A stretch of 64,000 nucleotides of DNA from Aquicoccus porphyridii. GTDB taxonomy: Bacteria; Pseudomonadota; Alphaproteobacteria; Rhodobacterales; Rhodobacteraceae. Shown piece by piece: positions 36,926 through 46,690 of the stretch. The stretch covers positions 99,962 through 163,961 of the forward strand of contig NZ_VINQ01000007.1 of assembly GCF_008369105.1 (NCBI RefSeq), read 5' to 3'. A program made the position numbers and the translations under genes. How positions within the stretch are numbered: the stretch's first letter is position 1; the number at the start of each line of letters is the position of its first letter. Under the pieces are notes generated by a model. The model was not told the DNA's origin. It searched no databases and saw only the letters and a program-made list of their open reading frames with translations.

Positions 36926-38443
36926 ATGTCCATTTCTATGAAATCCTGGGTATTCGCTGCGATCGCCGCCACGTTGATCGCCGTGCAGCCTGTATTCGCC
37001 GAACCATCCGGCACGTTCCGCCACGGCGAACAGGCCAAGCTGATCACGATGGATCCGCACCAGCATACCGGCGGCGGCGCATCCTATCTCCGGCCAGTCT
37101 ATGAAACGCTGTTCGACCGCGACCCCGAAGGCGCGATCGTCCCGGTCCTTGCCGAAAGCTATGAGGCCGGTGGAACCGAGATGACGATCCAACTTAAACA
37201 GGGGGTCAAGTTTTCCGACGGCAGCGACTTCAATGCTGAAGTGGCGGCCGCCAATATCAACCGCGTGATCGAACTTGGCGTGAACGCGTCGATGAAACTG
37301 GCCGACAAGGCCGAGGTAATCGGCGATCACGCGATCAGGATCACGCTGAAAACCCCTGATCCGTCCATCGTGGACGCGCTGACCGGGCCAGCGGGAATGA
37401 TGGTCAGCATGGCCGGGATGCAGGACAGCGCCCTTGACCGCAATCCCGTCGGCACCGGACCGTACGTCTATTCCGCGCAAGAATCCCGCGAAGGCGAAGT
37501 CCGTGTCTACCTGCCCAGCGACACATTTCGCAATCCAGAAGAACAGGGTCTGGAAAGGGTCGAGATCCTCGAGATCCCAGACAACACGGCACGTCTGAAC
37601 GCGCTCAAGACAGGGCAGATCGACCTTGCCATCTTTCTGTCCAGCCCGCAGGCTGCCATCGTGGACAAGTCACCTGGCATCCAGCTACTCAGGCTGCCGG
37701 GCGGCACAACCTACCATCTGTCGATCCTCGACCGCGAAGGCACGCAGGTTCCCGCCTTTGCCGATCCAAGGGTCCGCATGGCGATGAACTACGCCATCAA
37801 CCGCGAGGCTTTCTCCAAGGCGGTCGAGTTCGGCCTCTCCGTCCCCGCATCGCAGCCCTACACAGACGGGCTGTGGCTGCATGATCCCGCGCTTGCAGGG
37901 CGCTACAGCTATGACCTGGAAAAGGCCAAGTCCCTGATGACAGAAGCGGGATATCAGGACGGTTTCGAATTCACGATCCCCTCCATCCCGATCTTCGCTT
38001 CCCGCCTCGAGGCTGTCGCCGGCTTTTTCAAAGAGATCAATATCACCATGAACATCCAGACCGTGGAACCCGGCACCCTGGCCCGACGCAGCCGCACAAC
38101 GGACTTTCCAGCCACGAACCTGGTCTGGAACAACGGCATCGACCCCAAGTTCATGACAACCTATTACGTCGCCGAAGACGCCGTATTCAACCCGTTCAAG
38201 ATCACCCCGGATCCCGAGCTGATGGCGTTGAGCGACAAGGGTCTCAGCATGTCGGACGAAGCGGATCGCGCGCCGGTCTACTTTGAAATGTTCGAAAAGC
38301 TGGCAGAGGAAAGTTATCTCATCTTCATCACCACGACACCGATCCTCTTTGGTGCCTCCGACGCAGTGGTGAACAACGAGACGGTCCAGTATCGTCCGGG
38401 GACCGACACGCCATATTTCCGCGGCCTGCGCGTCGACAACTGA
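36926..38443 (+). CDS. Peptide/nickel-type ABC substrate-binding protein (SBP_bac_5)
   Basis: The 505-residue periplasmic receptor has a signal peptide ending in VFA (about residue 25). Family 5 patterns include LAESYEAGGTEMTIQLKQGVKF, the LDRNPVGTGPYVY segment and DPRVRMAMNYAINREAF. Related proteins bind peptides, opines, glutathione or heme. GGGGAGGG lies eight bases before the ATG. It starts a five-gene rightward operon with the permeases, ATPases and a hydrolase. The ligand cannot be read from sequence. Confidence 0.92.
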   Translation: MSISMKSWVFAAIAATLIAVQPVFAEPSGTFRHGEQAKLITMDPHQHTGGGASYLRPVYETLFDRDPEGAIVPVLAESYEAGGTEMTIQLKQGVKFSDGSDFNAEVAAANINRVIELGVNASMKLADKAEVIGDHAIRITLKTPDPSIVDALTGPAGMMVSMAGMQDSALDRNPVGTGPYVYSAQESREGEVRVYLPSDTFRNPEEQGLERVEILEIPDNTARLNALKTGQIDLAIFLSSPQAAIVDKSPGIQLLRLPGGTTYHLSILDREGTQVPAFADPRVRMAMNYAINREAFSKAVEFGLSVPASQPYTDGLWLHDPALAGRYSYDLEKAKSLMTEAGYQDGFEFTIPSIPIFASRLEAVAGFFKEINITMNIQTVEPGTLARRSRTTDFPATNLVWNNGIDPKFMTTYYVAEDAVFNPFKITPDPELMALSDKGLSMSDEADRAPVYFEMFEKLAEESYLIFITTTPILFGASDAVVNNETVQYRPGTDTPYFRGLRVDN

Positions 38444-38463
38444 TCGAGAGAAGGGCCTGACAA

Positions 38464-39408
38464 ATGCTGAGGTTGATCGGGCAGCGATTGCTGGCGATGG
38501 TCCCGCTGCTTCTGATCGTCTCTGTCATGACATTCTCGTTCACGGCATTGCTGCCCAGCGACCCCGTGGACCTGATCATCGGGGACCGCGGATCGGAAGA
38601 GCAGTACGAAATGGTGCGGGAACGGTTGGGCCTGAACCAGCCGTTCCTGACGCGCTACGCCGACTGGCTCTTGCGTGCAATGACAGGTGATCTTGGCACG
38701 TCGTTCTTCAACTCTGTGCAGGTCAAGGATGCGGTGCTACAGCGGATGCCCGCAACCCTGTCGCTGACATTTGGCTCGGTCCTGATTTCCATCACGGTCG
38801 GCCTGGCCGCCGGGGTCGCAGCGGGGCTTCGGCCTGGCTCTTGGGTGGACAGAACGGCGACTTTCGGCGCGACCATCGGGCAGGCCATCCCGAACTTCTG
38901 GTTCGGGATCATCCTGGCCTCCGTCTTTGCTGTATCGCTGCGGTGGTTTCCCGCGACGGGATACGTGCCGCTTACCGACTCTCCCATGGAGTGGCTGCGC
39001 TCAATCACCCTGCCTGCCCTGGCACTTGGCCTGTCGACCAGTGCGGCCATCGCCCGGCAGGTCCGCTCCGCCATGGTCGGTGTCCTTCAGCAGGATTACA
39101 TCCGCGCGGCGCGCGCACAGGGTCTCTCCTCGCGCCGGGTCGTCCTGAAACATGCGCTCAAGAACGCGTTGGTACCGGTCGTGACCGTGCTGTCGTTTCA
39201 GATCACGGTCCTGCTGGGCGGCGCGCTGATCGTCGAACAGGTCTTTGCCATCAACGGGATCGGGTCGCTGGCCATCACCGCGGTCCGTCAACAGGACATC
39301 CCGATGATCCAGGGCATCGTCCTGATCCTGGTGCTGGTGGTCATGCTGGTTCAGCTTGCCACCGACATTCTCTATGGCCTCATCAATCCGAAAGCACGCC
39401 CCACGTGA
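38464..39408 (+). CDS. Peptide-type ABC importer permease (DppB-like)
   Basis: The 314-residue membrane protein opens with the DppB N-terminus MLRLIGQRLLAMVPLLLIVS. It has about six spans and the EAA-like loop RAARAQGLSSRRVVLKHALKNAL near residues 216-238. It pairs with the permease half of the next protein. Its TGA overlaps the GTG start of that gene by four bases. Confidence 0.92.
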   Translation: MLRLIGQRLLAMVPLLLIVSVMTFSFTALLPSDPVDLIIGDRGSEEQYEMVRERLGLNQPFLTRYADWLLRAMTGDLGTSFFNSVQVKDAVLQRMPATLSLTFGSVLISITVGLAAGVAAGLRPGSWVDRTATFGATIGQAIPNFWFGIILASVFAVSLRWFPATGYVPLTDSPMEWLRSITLPALALGLSTSAAIARQVRSAMVGVLQQDYIRAARAQGLSSRRVVLKHALKNALVPVVTVLSFQITVLLGGALIVEQVFAINGIGSLAITAVRQQDIPMIQGIVLILVLVVMLVQLATDILYGLINPKARPT

Positions 39409-41330
39409 CCGCCAACGCTGACCCTTCCGCCACGCCGCCACGCGGCCGACTGGGCCCAAACTGGCGCAAACCTTCGTTTCTGGTCATCGTCGTGCCATCG
39501 GCACTCATGCTTTTGACGCTGCTGTTCTGTGCTCTTTTCGCAGAATGGGTCACCCCCTACGATCCGCTGCAACAAGACCTCATAAACGCGCTTCAAGGCC
39601 CATCGGTCGAGCATTGGCTGGGCACCGACGATCTGGGCCGCGACGTTCTGTCCCGCCTGATCTTCGGCAGCCGGATCGCGGTGATCGCCCCTGCCGAGGC
39701 GACCGGCCTCGCGGTGCTGATCGGCGTACCAATCGGTCTGTTCATCGGATTTCGCGGCGGATGGTGGGACTGGGTGGTCATGCGCGTGGTCGAAGCGGTC
39801 GTGTCGATCCCCGGCATCATGGTCGCCATCGTCATCATCGCGATCCTCGGCACCGGGCTGCACCGCGCGATGTTCGCCCTGGGCATTCTCTATTCAACGG
39901 CCTTCCTCCGCCTGGCCCGGTCGGTCGTCCTGACCGAACGCGAAGAAGTCTACGTGAAATCCGCCCGCGTCATCGGCGCGGGACCAACCCGTATCCTGCT
40001 GCGGCACATCTTTCTCAACATCGCGCCCCCGCTGATCGTCCAGGTCACGCTGACCGTCGGCGCGGTGCTTCTGGCAGAGGCGGGTCTCAGCTTTATCGGG
40101 ATCGGCGTGCAACCACCGCAGGCCAGTTGGGGCACCATGCTGAACTCTGCCGCGTCCTTCATGGAACTCAGCCCCTTCCTTGCCGTCCCGCCAGGGATCG
40201 CCATCGTGGCAACCGTTCTGGCGGTGAATCTGCTGGGGGACGTTCTGCGCGATTCCATCGGGCGCGGGGTCCGGGTGCCGTCCACCGGCGCACCGGCGCA
40301 GAGAATGTTGGCGGTGCCGCGCAAGGCCACGACACCGATGGCACCGCACCCCGATGATGCGCTGCGGGTCGAGGGCCTCGAAATCATGGTTTCGCCCAAG
40401 GGCGAAGCAGAGGTGCCAGTCGTGACCGACATGTCCTTTCGCATCGCGAAAGGAGAGACACTGGGCCTCGTCGGTGAATCCGGCAGCGGCAAGACCGTGA
40501 CCGGGCTTGGCCTGATGGGCCTGATTGGCACGGGTGTCCGCATCACCAACGGCCGTGTGATGTTGGAAAACACGAACCTGCTGGGCCTTGACCGACGGGA
40601 TCTGGAAAAGGCACGCGGCAATGATGTGGCCATGGTGTTCCAGGACCCCACCACCAGCCTGAACCCCACCTATACCGTCGGCAACCAGATCGCCGAAGTG
40701 CTGCGCATCAAGCAAGGGCTGTCACACCGCGCCGCCCGCGACCGCACGATCGAGCTGATCGACCGGGTCGGTATCCCGCGCCCCGCCCAACAGGCCGACG
40801 CCTACCCGCATGAGCTTTCGGGCGGCATGGCGCAGAGGATCGCCATAGCGCGCGCGCTGTCTTGCACCCCCAAACTGTTAATCGCGGATGAACCGACCAC
40901 AGCGCTTGACGTGACGGTCCAGCAGGAAATCCTGGACCTCTTCCGTGACCTTCAGGATGAATTCGGGATGGCGATGCTCTTCGTCACCCATGACCTCGCC
41001 GTCGCGGCGGACATCTGTGACCGCATCGCGGTGATGTACTGTGGCGAGATCGTGGAAACCGCGCCGGTCGATGCGCTCTTTGCCGATCCCCGGCACCCCT
41101 ACACTGCGGGGCTTTTGTCGGCGATGCCGCATGGCCAGTCGGGCAAGCCCCCTCTGCCCGTCATTCGCGGGTCTGTCCCCGCGCCGGGTCACTGGCCGAC
41201 TGGCTGTCGCTTTGCCGCGCGCTGCCCCTATGCCATCGACGCCTGTGCGAAGCCGGTCCAGATGACGGGAACCGACCGTCTGGAGCGCTGCACAAGGGCC
41301 GATGAACTGTCATTGGAGCCTGCGAAATGA
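39405..41330 (+). CDS. Fused peptide-type ABC permease-ATPase (DppC-DppD fusion)
   Basis: One uninterrupted frame of 641 residues joins two subunits that are normally separate. Residues to about 300 are a DppC permease ([20 protein letters not shown], then the EAA loop [20 protein letters not shown]). After a proline-rich linker comes a complete DppD ATPase: Walker A GESGSGKT at 357-364, [44 protein letters not shown] and the C-terminal oligopeptide-type [13 protein letters not shown] cysteine motif. Translation starts at a GTG overlapping the DppB stop. Such fusions are known in some alphaproteobacteria, so it need not be an artefact. Confidence 0.92.
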   Translation: MTANADPSATPPRGRLGPNWRKPSFLVIVVPSALMLLTLLFCALFAEWVTPYDPLQQDLINALQGPSVEHWLGTDDLGRDVLSRLIFGSRIAVIAPAEATGLAVLIGVPIGLFIGFRGGWWDWVVMRVVEAVVSIPGIMVAIVIIAILGTGLHRAMFALGILYSTAFLRLARSVVLTEREEVYVKSARVIGAGPTRILLRHIFLNIAPPLIVQVTLTVGAVLLAEAGLSFIGIGVQPPQASWGTMLNSAASFMELSPFLAVPPGIAIVATVLAVNLLGDVLRDSIGRGVRVPSTGAPAQRMLAVPRKATTPMAPHPDDALRVEGLEIMVSPKGEAEVPVVTDMSFRIAKGETLGLVGESGSGKTVTGLGLMGLIGTGVRITNGRVMLENTNLLGLDRRDLEKARGNDVAMVFQDPTTSLNPTYTVGNQIAEVLRIKQGLSHRAARDRTIELIDRVGIPRPAQQADAYPHELSGGMAQRIAIARALSCTPKLLIADEPTTALDVTVQQEILDLFRDLQDEFGMAMLFVTHDLAVAADICDRIAVMYCGEIVETAPVDALFADPRHPYTAGLLSAMPHGQSGKPPLPVIRGSVPAPGHWPTGCRFAARCPYAIDACAKPVQMTGTDRLERCTRADELSLEPAK

Positions 41331-42334
41331 GCGCGCCACTGTTGCAGATCGACGACCTGAGCGTCACCTACTGGGACCGGTCGCTGCTTGGCTTGCGGGC
41401 CAACGGTTTCGAGGCGGTGAAGAGGGCTACTCTGACCGTCGATGCGGGCCAGACCCTCGGCCTTGTCGGGGAATCAGGGTCTGGCAAATCCTCCATCGCC
41501 AATGCGCTGCTGGGCCTTGTACCGCCTTCCGGCGGCACGATAAATTTCGACGGCCAGGACCTTGCCACCCTGCGCAAGGGGTTTCCCCCCGAGATCCGGC
41601 AAAAGATACAAGCGGTGTTCCAGGACCCCTATTCCTCGCTCAACCCGTCGATGACGGTCGAGGAAATCGTAACCGAACCGCTGAAAGTACACACGCGTAT
41701 GACGCGGGTGGAACGCCACGAAAAGGCGGTCGAGCTGCTGAAACTGGTCAAGCTGCCCGAAACCCACCTGCACCGCTACCCCAACGAATTCTCCGGCGGC
41801 CAGCGGCAACGCATCGCCATCGCCACGGCACTTGCACTGCAACCCAGCCTGATCGTGCTGGACGAACCGGTCAGCGCACTGGATGTCTCGACCCAGAACC
41901 AGATCATCAACCTCCTTTATGAACGGCGCGACGCGCTTGGTATTTCCTACCTGCTGATCGCCCATGACCTTGCGCTGGTGCATCACATCTCTGACCGGAT
42001 CGCGGTCATGTACCTGGGCCACATCGTCGAGGAAGGCCCGGCAGACCGCGTATATCATCAGCCCGCGCACCCCTACACGCAGGCCTTGCTCGAAGCGGTG
42101 CCGCTGCTTGATCCCGCGCGCCAACGCGCACGGCGGGCAGAAAGGCGGGGTCGGGTCACCACCGACATGCCCCGCCTGTCGGAAAAGGGATGCCCGTTCA
42201 GCGGTCGCTGTCCGCACGTCATGGACCGTTGCACAGCCCGGATGCCTCCGGCATTCACGGTTCCGGATGGCGGCACCGCGCGCTGTTTCTTGCTGGATGA
42301 CGAGCCCAACGAACAAGGCCGGAGCAAAGACTGA
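41327..42334 (+). CDS. Peptide-type ABC importer ATPase (DppF-like)
   Basis: This 335-residue ATPase partners the fused DppD domain. Walker A is GESGSGKSS (about residues 48-56), the Q-loop is FQDPYSSLNPSMTV, the signature FSGGQRQRI and Walker B LIVLDEPVSALDVST. The C-terminus has the SGRCPHVMDRC motif seen in oligopeptide-type ATPases. The start overlaps the upstream stop by four bases, and the stop overlaps the hydrolase ATG. Confidence 0.93.
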   Translation: MSAPLLQIDDLSVTYWDRSLLGLRANGFEAVKRATLTVDAGQTLGLVGESGSGKSSIANALLGLVPPSGGTINFDGQDLATLRKGFPPEIRQKIQAVFQDPYSSLNPSMTVEEIVTEPLKVHTRMTRVERHEKAVELLKLVKLPETHLHRYPNEFSGGQRQRIAIATALALQPSLIVLDEPVSALDVSTQNQIINLLYERRDALGISYLLIAHDLALVHHISDRIAVMYLGHIVEEGPADRVYHQPAHPYTQALLEAVPLLDPARQRARRAERRGRVTTDMPRLSEKGCPFSGRCPHVMDRCTARMPPAFTVPDGGTARCFLLDDEPNEQGRSKD

Positions 42335-43275
42335 TGAAATTCCCCTGGCGCGCAAATAGGACAGAGGCCGCCGTCCTTTCCGACAGGATCGAGATCGAGG
42401 ATGACAGGGGGGGAACGCTGCCCCTGCTCTGCCGCTGGCCAAAGGATCAGCCATTGCGCGGCGCCATAATCTTCTGCCACGGCCTCGGCGGCAGCGCCGA
42501 CAGCTATGACCTGTGGTCCCGGACCTGGGCGGCAGGCGGCTACCTGGTGATCCATCCCACCTTCCCCGATTCCATCTACCAGGTGGCACGGGAAAACCCG
42601 GATATGGGGCTGGATCCCACCGCCGATCTGCGCCTGTGGATGCGCGACCCGGACGCCCGCGCCCAAATGCACAAGATTTTGCACAACCCGGACTATTGGC
42701 GCGCCCGAATAGACATCGCGCACCATGTGCTGAACGGACTGGACCCGATCCTGCACAGTATCGACCATGCCGAGGCGGAGCCGCCGCTTGCCATCGCCGG
42801 TCATTCCTTTGGGGCCTATACCACGCAACTCCTCGCCGGTGCCGAAATCGACTTGCCCGAGGGGCCCGCCTCCTTTCGCGAACCCCGATTCCGCGCCGCA
42901 CTTGTCCTCAGCGGCCAGGGCCGCAATCAGCAGGGTCTGCGCGAAGGATCTTGGCGGGGCATGTCGGGGCCGGTGTTGACCGTGACTGGCAAACGGGATG
43001 GCGGGGCCATGGGGCAGGACTGGCACTGGAAATGCGAACCCTTCAACCTGGCACCGGCGGGAAACAAATATCTCGCCGTGATCGGCGACGCGGACCACTA
43101 CCTTGGCGGTTTACGCCAGGATGACACCGTCGTCATGGAACAGTTCAATGCGCTGGCACTGATCACCACCGCCTTTCTCGACAGCCATCTGGCGGGTGCG
43201 CAACCAGCGCGGAACTGGCTCAACCTGGTCAAGGACAAAGTGGGCAATTGCGAGGTCATCTTTCGCCGCAAATAG
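42334..43275 (+). CDS. Alpha/beta hydrolase (dienelactone-hydrolase / chlorophyllase-like)
   Basis: The 313-residue cytoplasmic hydrolase has no signal peptide. An oxyanion segment IIFCHGLGGSADSY lies at about residues 46-59. The nucleophile is in IAGHSFGAYTTQLLAG, the acid probably in TVTGKRDGG and the histidine in IGDADHYLGG. It resembles predicted dienelactone hydrolases that cleave esters or lactones. It is translationally coupled to the peptide-type importer, so it most likely hydrolyses the imported molecule or its first product. The 234-bp gap at 43276-43509 holds no supported gene. Confidence 0.85.
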   Translation: MKFPWRANRTEAAVLSDRIEIEDDRGGTLPLLCRWPKDQPLRGAIIFCHGLGGSADSYDLWSRTWAAGGYLVIHPTFPDSIYQVARENPDMGLDPTADLRLWMRDPDARAQMHKILHNPDYWRARIDIAHHVLNGLDPILHSIDHAEAEPPLAIAGHSFGAYTTQLLAGAEIDLPEGPASFREPRFRAALVLSGQGRNQQGLREGSWRGMSGPVLTVTGKRDGGAMGQDWHWKCEPFNLAPAGNKYLAVIGDADHYLGGLRQDDTVVMEQFNALALITTAFLDSHLAGAQPARNWLNLVKDKVGNCEVIFRRK

Positions 43276-43509
43276 TACTCCAATTACGGGCAGGAATTTG
43301 CGTCAAAGGGTATTTATCTACTCTTGCCGATAGAAAGCAGCGGACGGCAATCCTGCAAAGTTCAGCCTTCGGCCATCGCCGAACAGTATTTTGATTGTCC
43401 TTATTGAAGGTGATCCCTGACCGGGAATCCGAATGGCCCCGTTGGATACAGCAACTCTTGACGGCATCGCGTTTCTTTGTCGCCAGGTCGAGCAAAGCCC
43501 GAACGGCTG

Positions 43510-45450
43510 CTACATCAGTGATGGCAGGAACAGCGCAATCGCCGGGAATAACACGATCATCAGCACCAACATCAGGTAGGCAAGCCAGAACGGCAGTACC
43601 CCCCGGAATATATCATACATCGGCACGTCCTTCGCCACCGCCGAAATGGCAAAGACATTGACCCCGATGGGCGGTGTCACCACGCCAAGCTCGACCATGA
43701 TGACGACCAGAACACCGAACCAGACCGGATCGAAACCCGCGCTCATCGCGACCGGATAAAAAATCGGGATCGTCAGGATCAGCGCAGGCAGCGCGTTCAT
43801 GAACATCCCGATGAACACGTAGAACACCAGGATCGCCGCGATGATCTGGTATCGGCCCAGATCGTAGGACAGCACGAAATCCGCAAGCTTCTGGGTCAGG
43901 CCGCTGATTGCAATGAACCGGCTGAACACCATGGCGAAAAGGAAGATGACAATGATCGCCGCAGTCAGCCTGAGGGTCTGCGCAATCGTGTTCACCACTG
44001 CGGAAAACGTCAGTCGTCCCGTGATCACCCCGATCAACAACGCGCCCGTGACGCCCAGACCCGCCGCCTCGTTCGGGGTGACGAAACCGCCGTAGATGCC
44101 ACCCAGCACAAGCGCCATCAGCAGAATCACCGGCCAGACCGACCGCGTCGCTGCCCCGCGCTCTTCCCAGGTACTGCGTTCTCCACGGGGGGCAAGTGCG
44201 GGGTTCAACACCGCGCGCAGCGTGATCAGCGTGATCAGGATCACCGTGAACAGCAGCCCCGGCAGTATCCCCGCAACAAACAGCTTGCCGATGGATACCT
44301 CGGTCAGCATCCCGTAGACGATGAACGCAATCGACGGCGGGATCATCACGCCGATCGTTGCGGCGCAGGCGATGGATGCCGTCGCCAGCTTCATGTCATA
44401 GCCGTATTCGCGCATCTGCGGCAGGGCAATGGACCCCATCGAATAAACCCCTGACAGCGTGTCCCCGACAATCGACGACAGCCCCGCACAAGCCACCGTA
44501 CTGGCAGACGCCAGCCCGCCTGGCAGGTGACCGATCCAGCGATACGCGGCATGGTAAAGGTCTCTGGCAAAACCTGCCGCGACGACGATCAGCCCCATCC
44601 AGACGAACAGGGGCACGACGCTCCAGGTCTCATCGCTGATGACGCTGATCGTCGTGGTCTGAAGGCTGGTCAGGCTCGCCTTGGGAGAAATCAGCAACGC
44701 CAGCCCGACCAGCGATGCCGCTGCCATACCGACCGCCACATGCACACCGAGAAAGATCAGTCCGAAGCACAGCAGGATGCCCAACACGCCCTGCCCTGTC
44801 CTACCCAGATCAAAGGGAAATAGGTCAGGCCGGAATATCCAGCCCAGCGGCGCGGCAGCCAACCCGATCCACACAACCAGCAAAAGAACCGTCCCTACCT
44901 GCGCGAGCCTGAGAGACTCGGCTACCGCAAGGATCGCACTGGCACAAAGGGCAAGCGCGAACAAAAGCATTGCCACCGCCGCCGCACCCACAAAGGCCCA
45001 TTCCGGCAGGCCCAGAACACCCGTCACGATGCTGTTGCGCCACAGATACGCCGCCTGCGTCAACACCTGCCACGCGGTCAGCAGCACGATCCCGAATGCC
45101 AGCATCTGCCCACCCGCCACCGTCGGCGCACGCATCCATTCGGGCACCAGCCGCAACAGCACGTCCACCTTGATGTGACTGCCCTCGATCTCGACCGTGC
45201 CGAGCGCCGCAAGGGTAATCAGGATCGTCAGCAGCCCCGTCAGCTCAAGACTGCCCGGCACCACGACAGACAGCAGGTTGCGCATCACGACATCGACCAT
45301 GATCAGCGCGGCCGCGACAGCCAGCGCAATGCCACCCGCCACCATCGCGATCCTGTTGGGCCAGATCAGCCCAGCCCGCAGACCATGGGCGATCTTGTCC
45401 AGCCCGGCAAAGTGTTCCGCCCCAGGAGCCGTTTCGGTCGTATTGTCCAC
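43510..45450 (-). CDS. Fused TRAP transporter permease (DctQ-DctM)
   Basis: The 646-residue membrane protein combines a small-permease domain (about residues 35-190) and a large-permease domain (about 215-646). The DctM hallmarks GLSSIVGDTLSGVYSMGSIALP, GVMIPPSIAFIVYG and FVTPNEAAGLG are present. DctQM fusions are a known variant. It is the last gene of the leftward LysR-dctP-dctQM order and should import an organic acid captured by the DctP protein encoded upstream. Confidence 0.92.
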   Translation of the reverse strand: MDNTTETAPGAEHFAGLDKIAHGLRAGLIWPNRIAMVAGGIALAVAAALIMVDVVMRNLLSVVVPGSLELTGLLTILITLAALGTVEIEGSHIKVDVLLRLVPEWMRAPTVAGGQMLAFGIVLLTAWQVLTQAAYLWRNSIVTGVLGLPEWAFVGAAAVAMLLFALALCASAILAVAESLRLAQVGTVLLLVVWIGLAAAPLGWIFRPDLFPFDLGRTGQGVLGILLCFGLIFLGVHVAVGMAAASLVGLALLISPKASLTSLQTTTISVISDETWSVVPLFVWMGLIVVAAGFARDLYHAAYRWIGHLPGGLASASTVACAGLSSIVGDTLSGVYSMGSIALPQMREYGYDMKLATASIACAATIGVMIPPSIAFIVYGMLTEVSIGKLFVAGILPGLLFTVILITLITLRAVLNPALAPRGERSTWEERGAATRSVWPVILLMALVLGGIYGGFVTPNEAAGLGVTGALLIGVITGRLTFSAVVNTIAQTLRLTAAIIVIFLFAMVFSRFIAISGLTQKLADFVLSYDLGRYQIIAAILVFYVFIGMFMNALPALILTIPIFYPVAMSAGFDPVWFGVLVVIMVELGVVTPPIGVNVFAISAVAKDVPMYDIFRGVLPFWLAYLMLVLMIVLFPAIALFLPSLM

Positions 45451-45473
45451 GTTTCAAATCCTGAATATGGAGT

Positions 45474-45502
45474 GCCGCCGGCGGCCTGGGCCTACCGGCG
45501 GC
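45474..45502 (-). terminator. Intercistronic hairpin between dctP and dctQM
   Basis: An 8-bp perfect stem (GCCGCCGG with CCGGCGGC) encloses a 13-base loop in the 72-bp gap after the binding-protein stop. There is no T-run. The position again fits differential expression of binding protein over permease. Confidence 0.5.
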
Positions 45503-45522
45503 GTTGCCTGCATGAGTACCGA

Positions 45523-46536
45523 TCAGTTCCGCGAATACAAAACCATCAGCCTTTCCGCCTCGTCCAGCAGTTCCTGCCCGTTCAGGCCGGCGGCATTCGC
45601 CTTCTCAACCCAAGCCGCCCACTGTGGCCGCATGGTTTCCGTCAGCGCGGCTTGATCCTCCGCACTGAGGGTAAAAATGTTCTCGGGCGAGACATTCGCC
45701 GTCGCCGTTGCCGCACTGTCGGTGGTGTTATAAAAGAAATAGACTGGGTTCAGGTCAGAGATATGGGCCTGCTCCTGCGGCGTCAGCTCAGCCCAGGTAT
45801 CCTTGTTCATCACGGTCGAATAGGTTCCCGGATTGAGGTTCAGCAAGAGGTGGTAATCCGTGACCTCGTTCAGCTTGAAATTGTTGACCCAACCCCAGGC
45901 GGAAAGAACTCCGTCGATCGTCCCGCGTTGCATCCCCAGATAGGCGTCAGAGCCTACCATCACCGACGTGCTGGCGCCCAGTTCTTCCAGCACCTTCACA
46001 CCGGCGGGGTCTTGCGCCCCGAAAACCTTGCCCTTCATGTCGCCAAGGTTCCGGATCGGCTCCGCAGTATGCAGGTGCGATCCCATCGCGACAAATGTGG
46101 CAATCTCGACCACATTGTCCTCTTCGGTGAAAAGTTCACCCAACTCCGGGTACTGATCCCGCATCCGCCAATAAACCGTCGTCGCGATTGTTTGGTTCGG
46201 TGACAGTCCCGGTAGGCTGAACAGTTCCATCTGAGGAAACTTGCCTTGCAGGACCGGATGCCAGACAAAACCGATATCCAGCAGACCCGCGCCGGTCGAC
46301 TGCAACCAATCCTTGAATTGGGTAACGGAGTTCGGTGGAAAAAACGCGAACTCGGCACGGTCGTTCATGATCTCGTCCAGGTGCGCGGCGAACCGGCGGT
46401 CCATGTCGTTCCACGATGTGCCGTCCGGCGATGCGAATTGCATCTTCAATTCGATGTCTTGCGCCTGAACGGCCACCGGTGCCTGTAGCGCGGCAATGGC
46501 CGCACATGCGCCAACGAATATATTCCTGAGTCTCAT
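45523..46536 (-). CDS. TRAP transporter periplasmic binding protein (DctP family)
   Basis: The 337-residue protein has a signal peptide ending in AVQAQ (about residue 25). It has DctP landmarks DIELKMQFASPDGTSWNDMD, MKGKVFGAQDPAGVKVLEEL and GMQRGTIDGVLSAWGWVNN. The usual arginine at the carboxylate site appears replaced (KGKVFGAQ where many DctPs have K-G-x-K-x-R), so ligand recognition may be atypical; an alignment is needed to be sure. It partners the fused DctQM. Confidence 0.9.
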   Translation of the reverse strand: MRLRNIFVGACAAIAALQAPVAVQAQDIELKMQFASPDGTSWNDMDRRFAAHLDEIMNDRAEFAFFPPNSVTQFKDWLQSTGAGLLDIGFVWHPVLQGKFPQMELFSLPGLSPNQTIATTVYWRMRDQYPELGELFTEEDNVVEIATFVAMGSHLHTAEPIRNLGDMKGKVFGAQDPAGVKVLEELGASTSVMVGSDAYLGMQRGTIDGVLSAWGWVNNFKLNEVTDYHLLLNLNPGTYSTVMNKDTWAELTPQEQAHISDLNPVYFFYNTTDSAATATANVSPENIFTLSAEDQAALTETMRPQWAAWVEKANAAGLNGQELLDEAERLMVLYSRN

Positions 46537-46690
46537 TATCGCTCCTCCCTATTGCGATACGGTTGCCGGCACTGCGTCCATCATGGATCGGATGGCCCGC
46601 GCCGGCGCCGCATATCGTTCTGCCTTACTGTTTAAGACTGCAGAAGGATTACCAATATTTATTTCTTTTAATGTTTTCGTTAATCATTTC

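Noticed and set aside
43276-43509. Minus-strand open frame at 43256-43495 that looked transposase-like at first sight
   Set aside because: No diagnostic transposase motif could be identified in its 79 residues, and it overlaps the end of the hydrolase gene.
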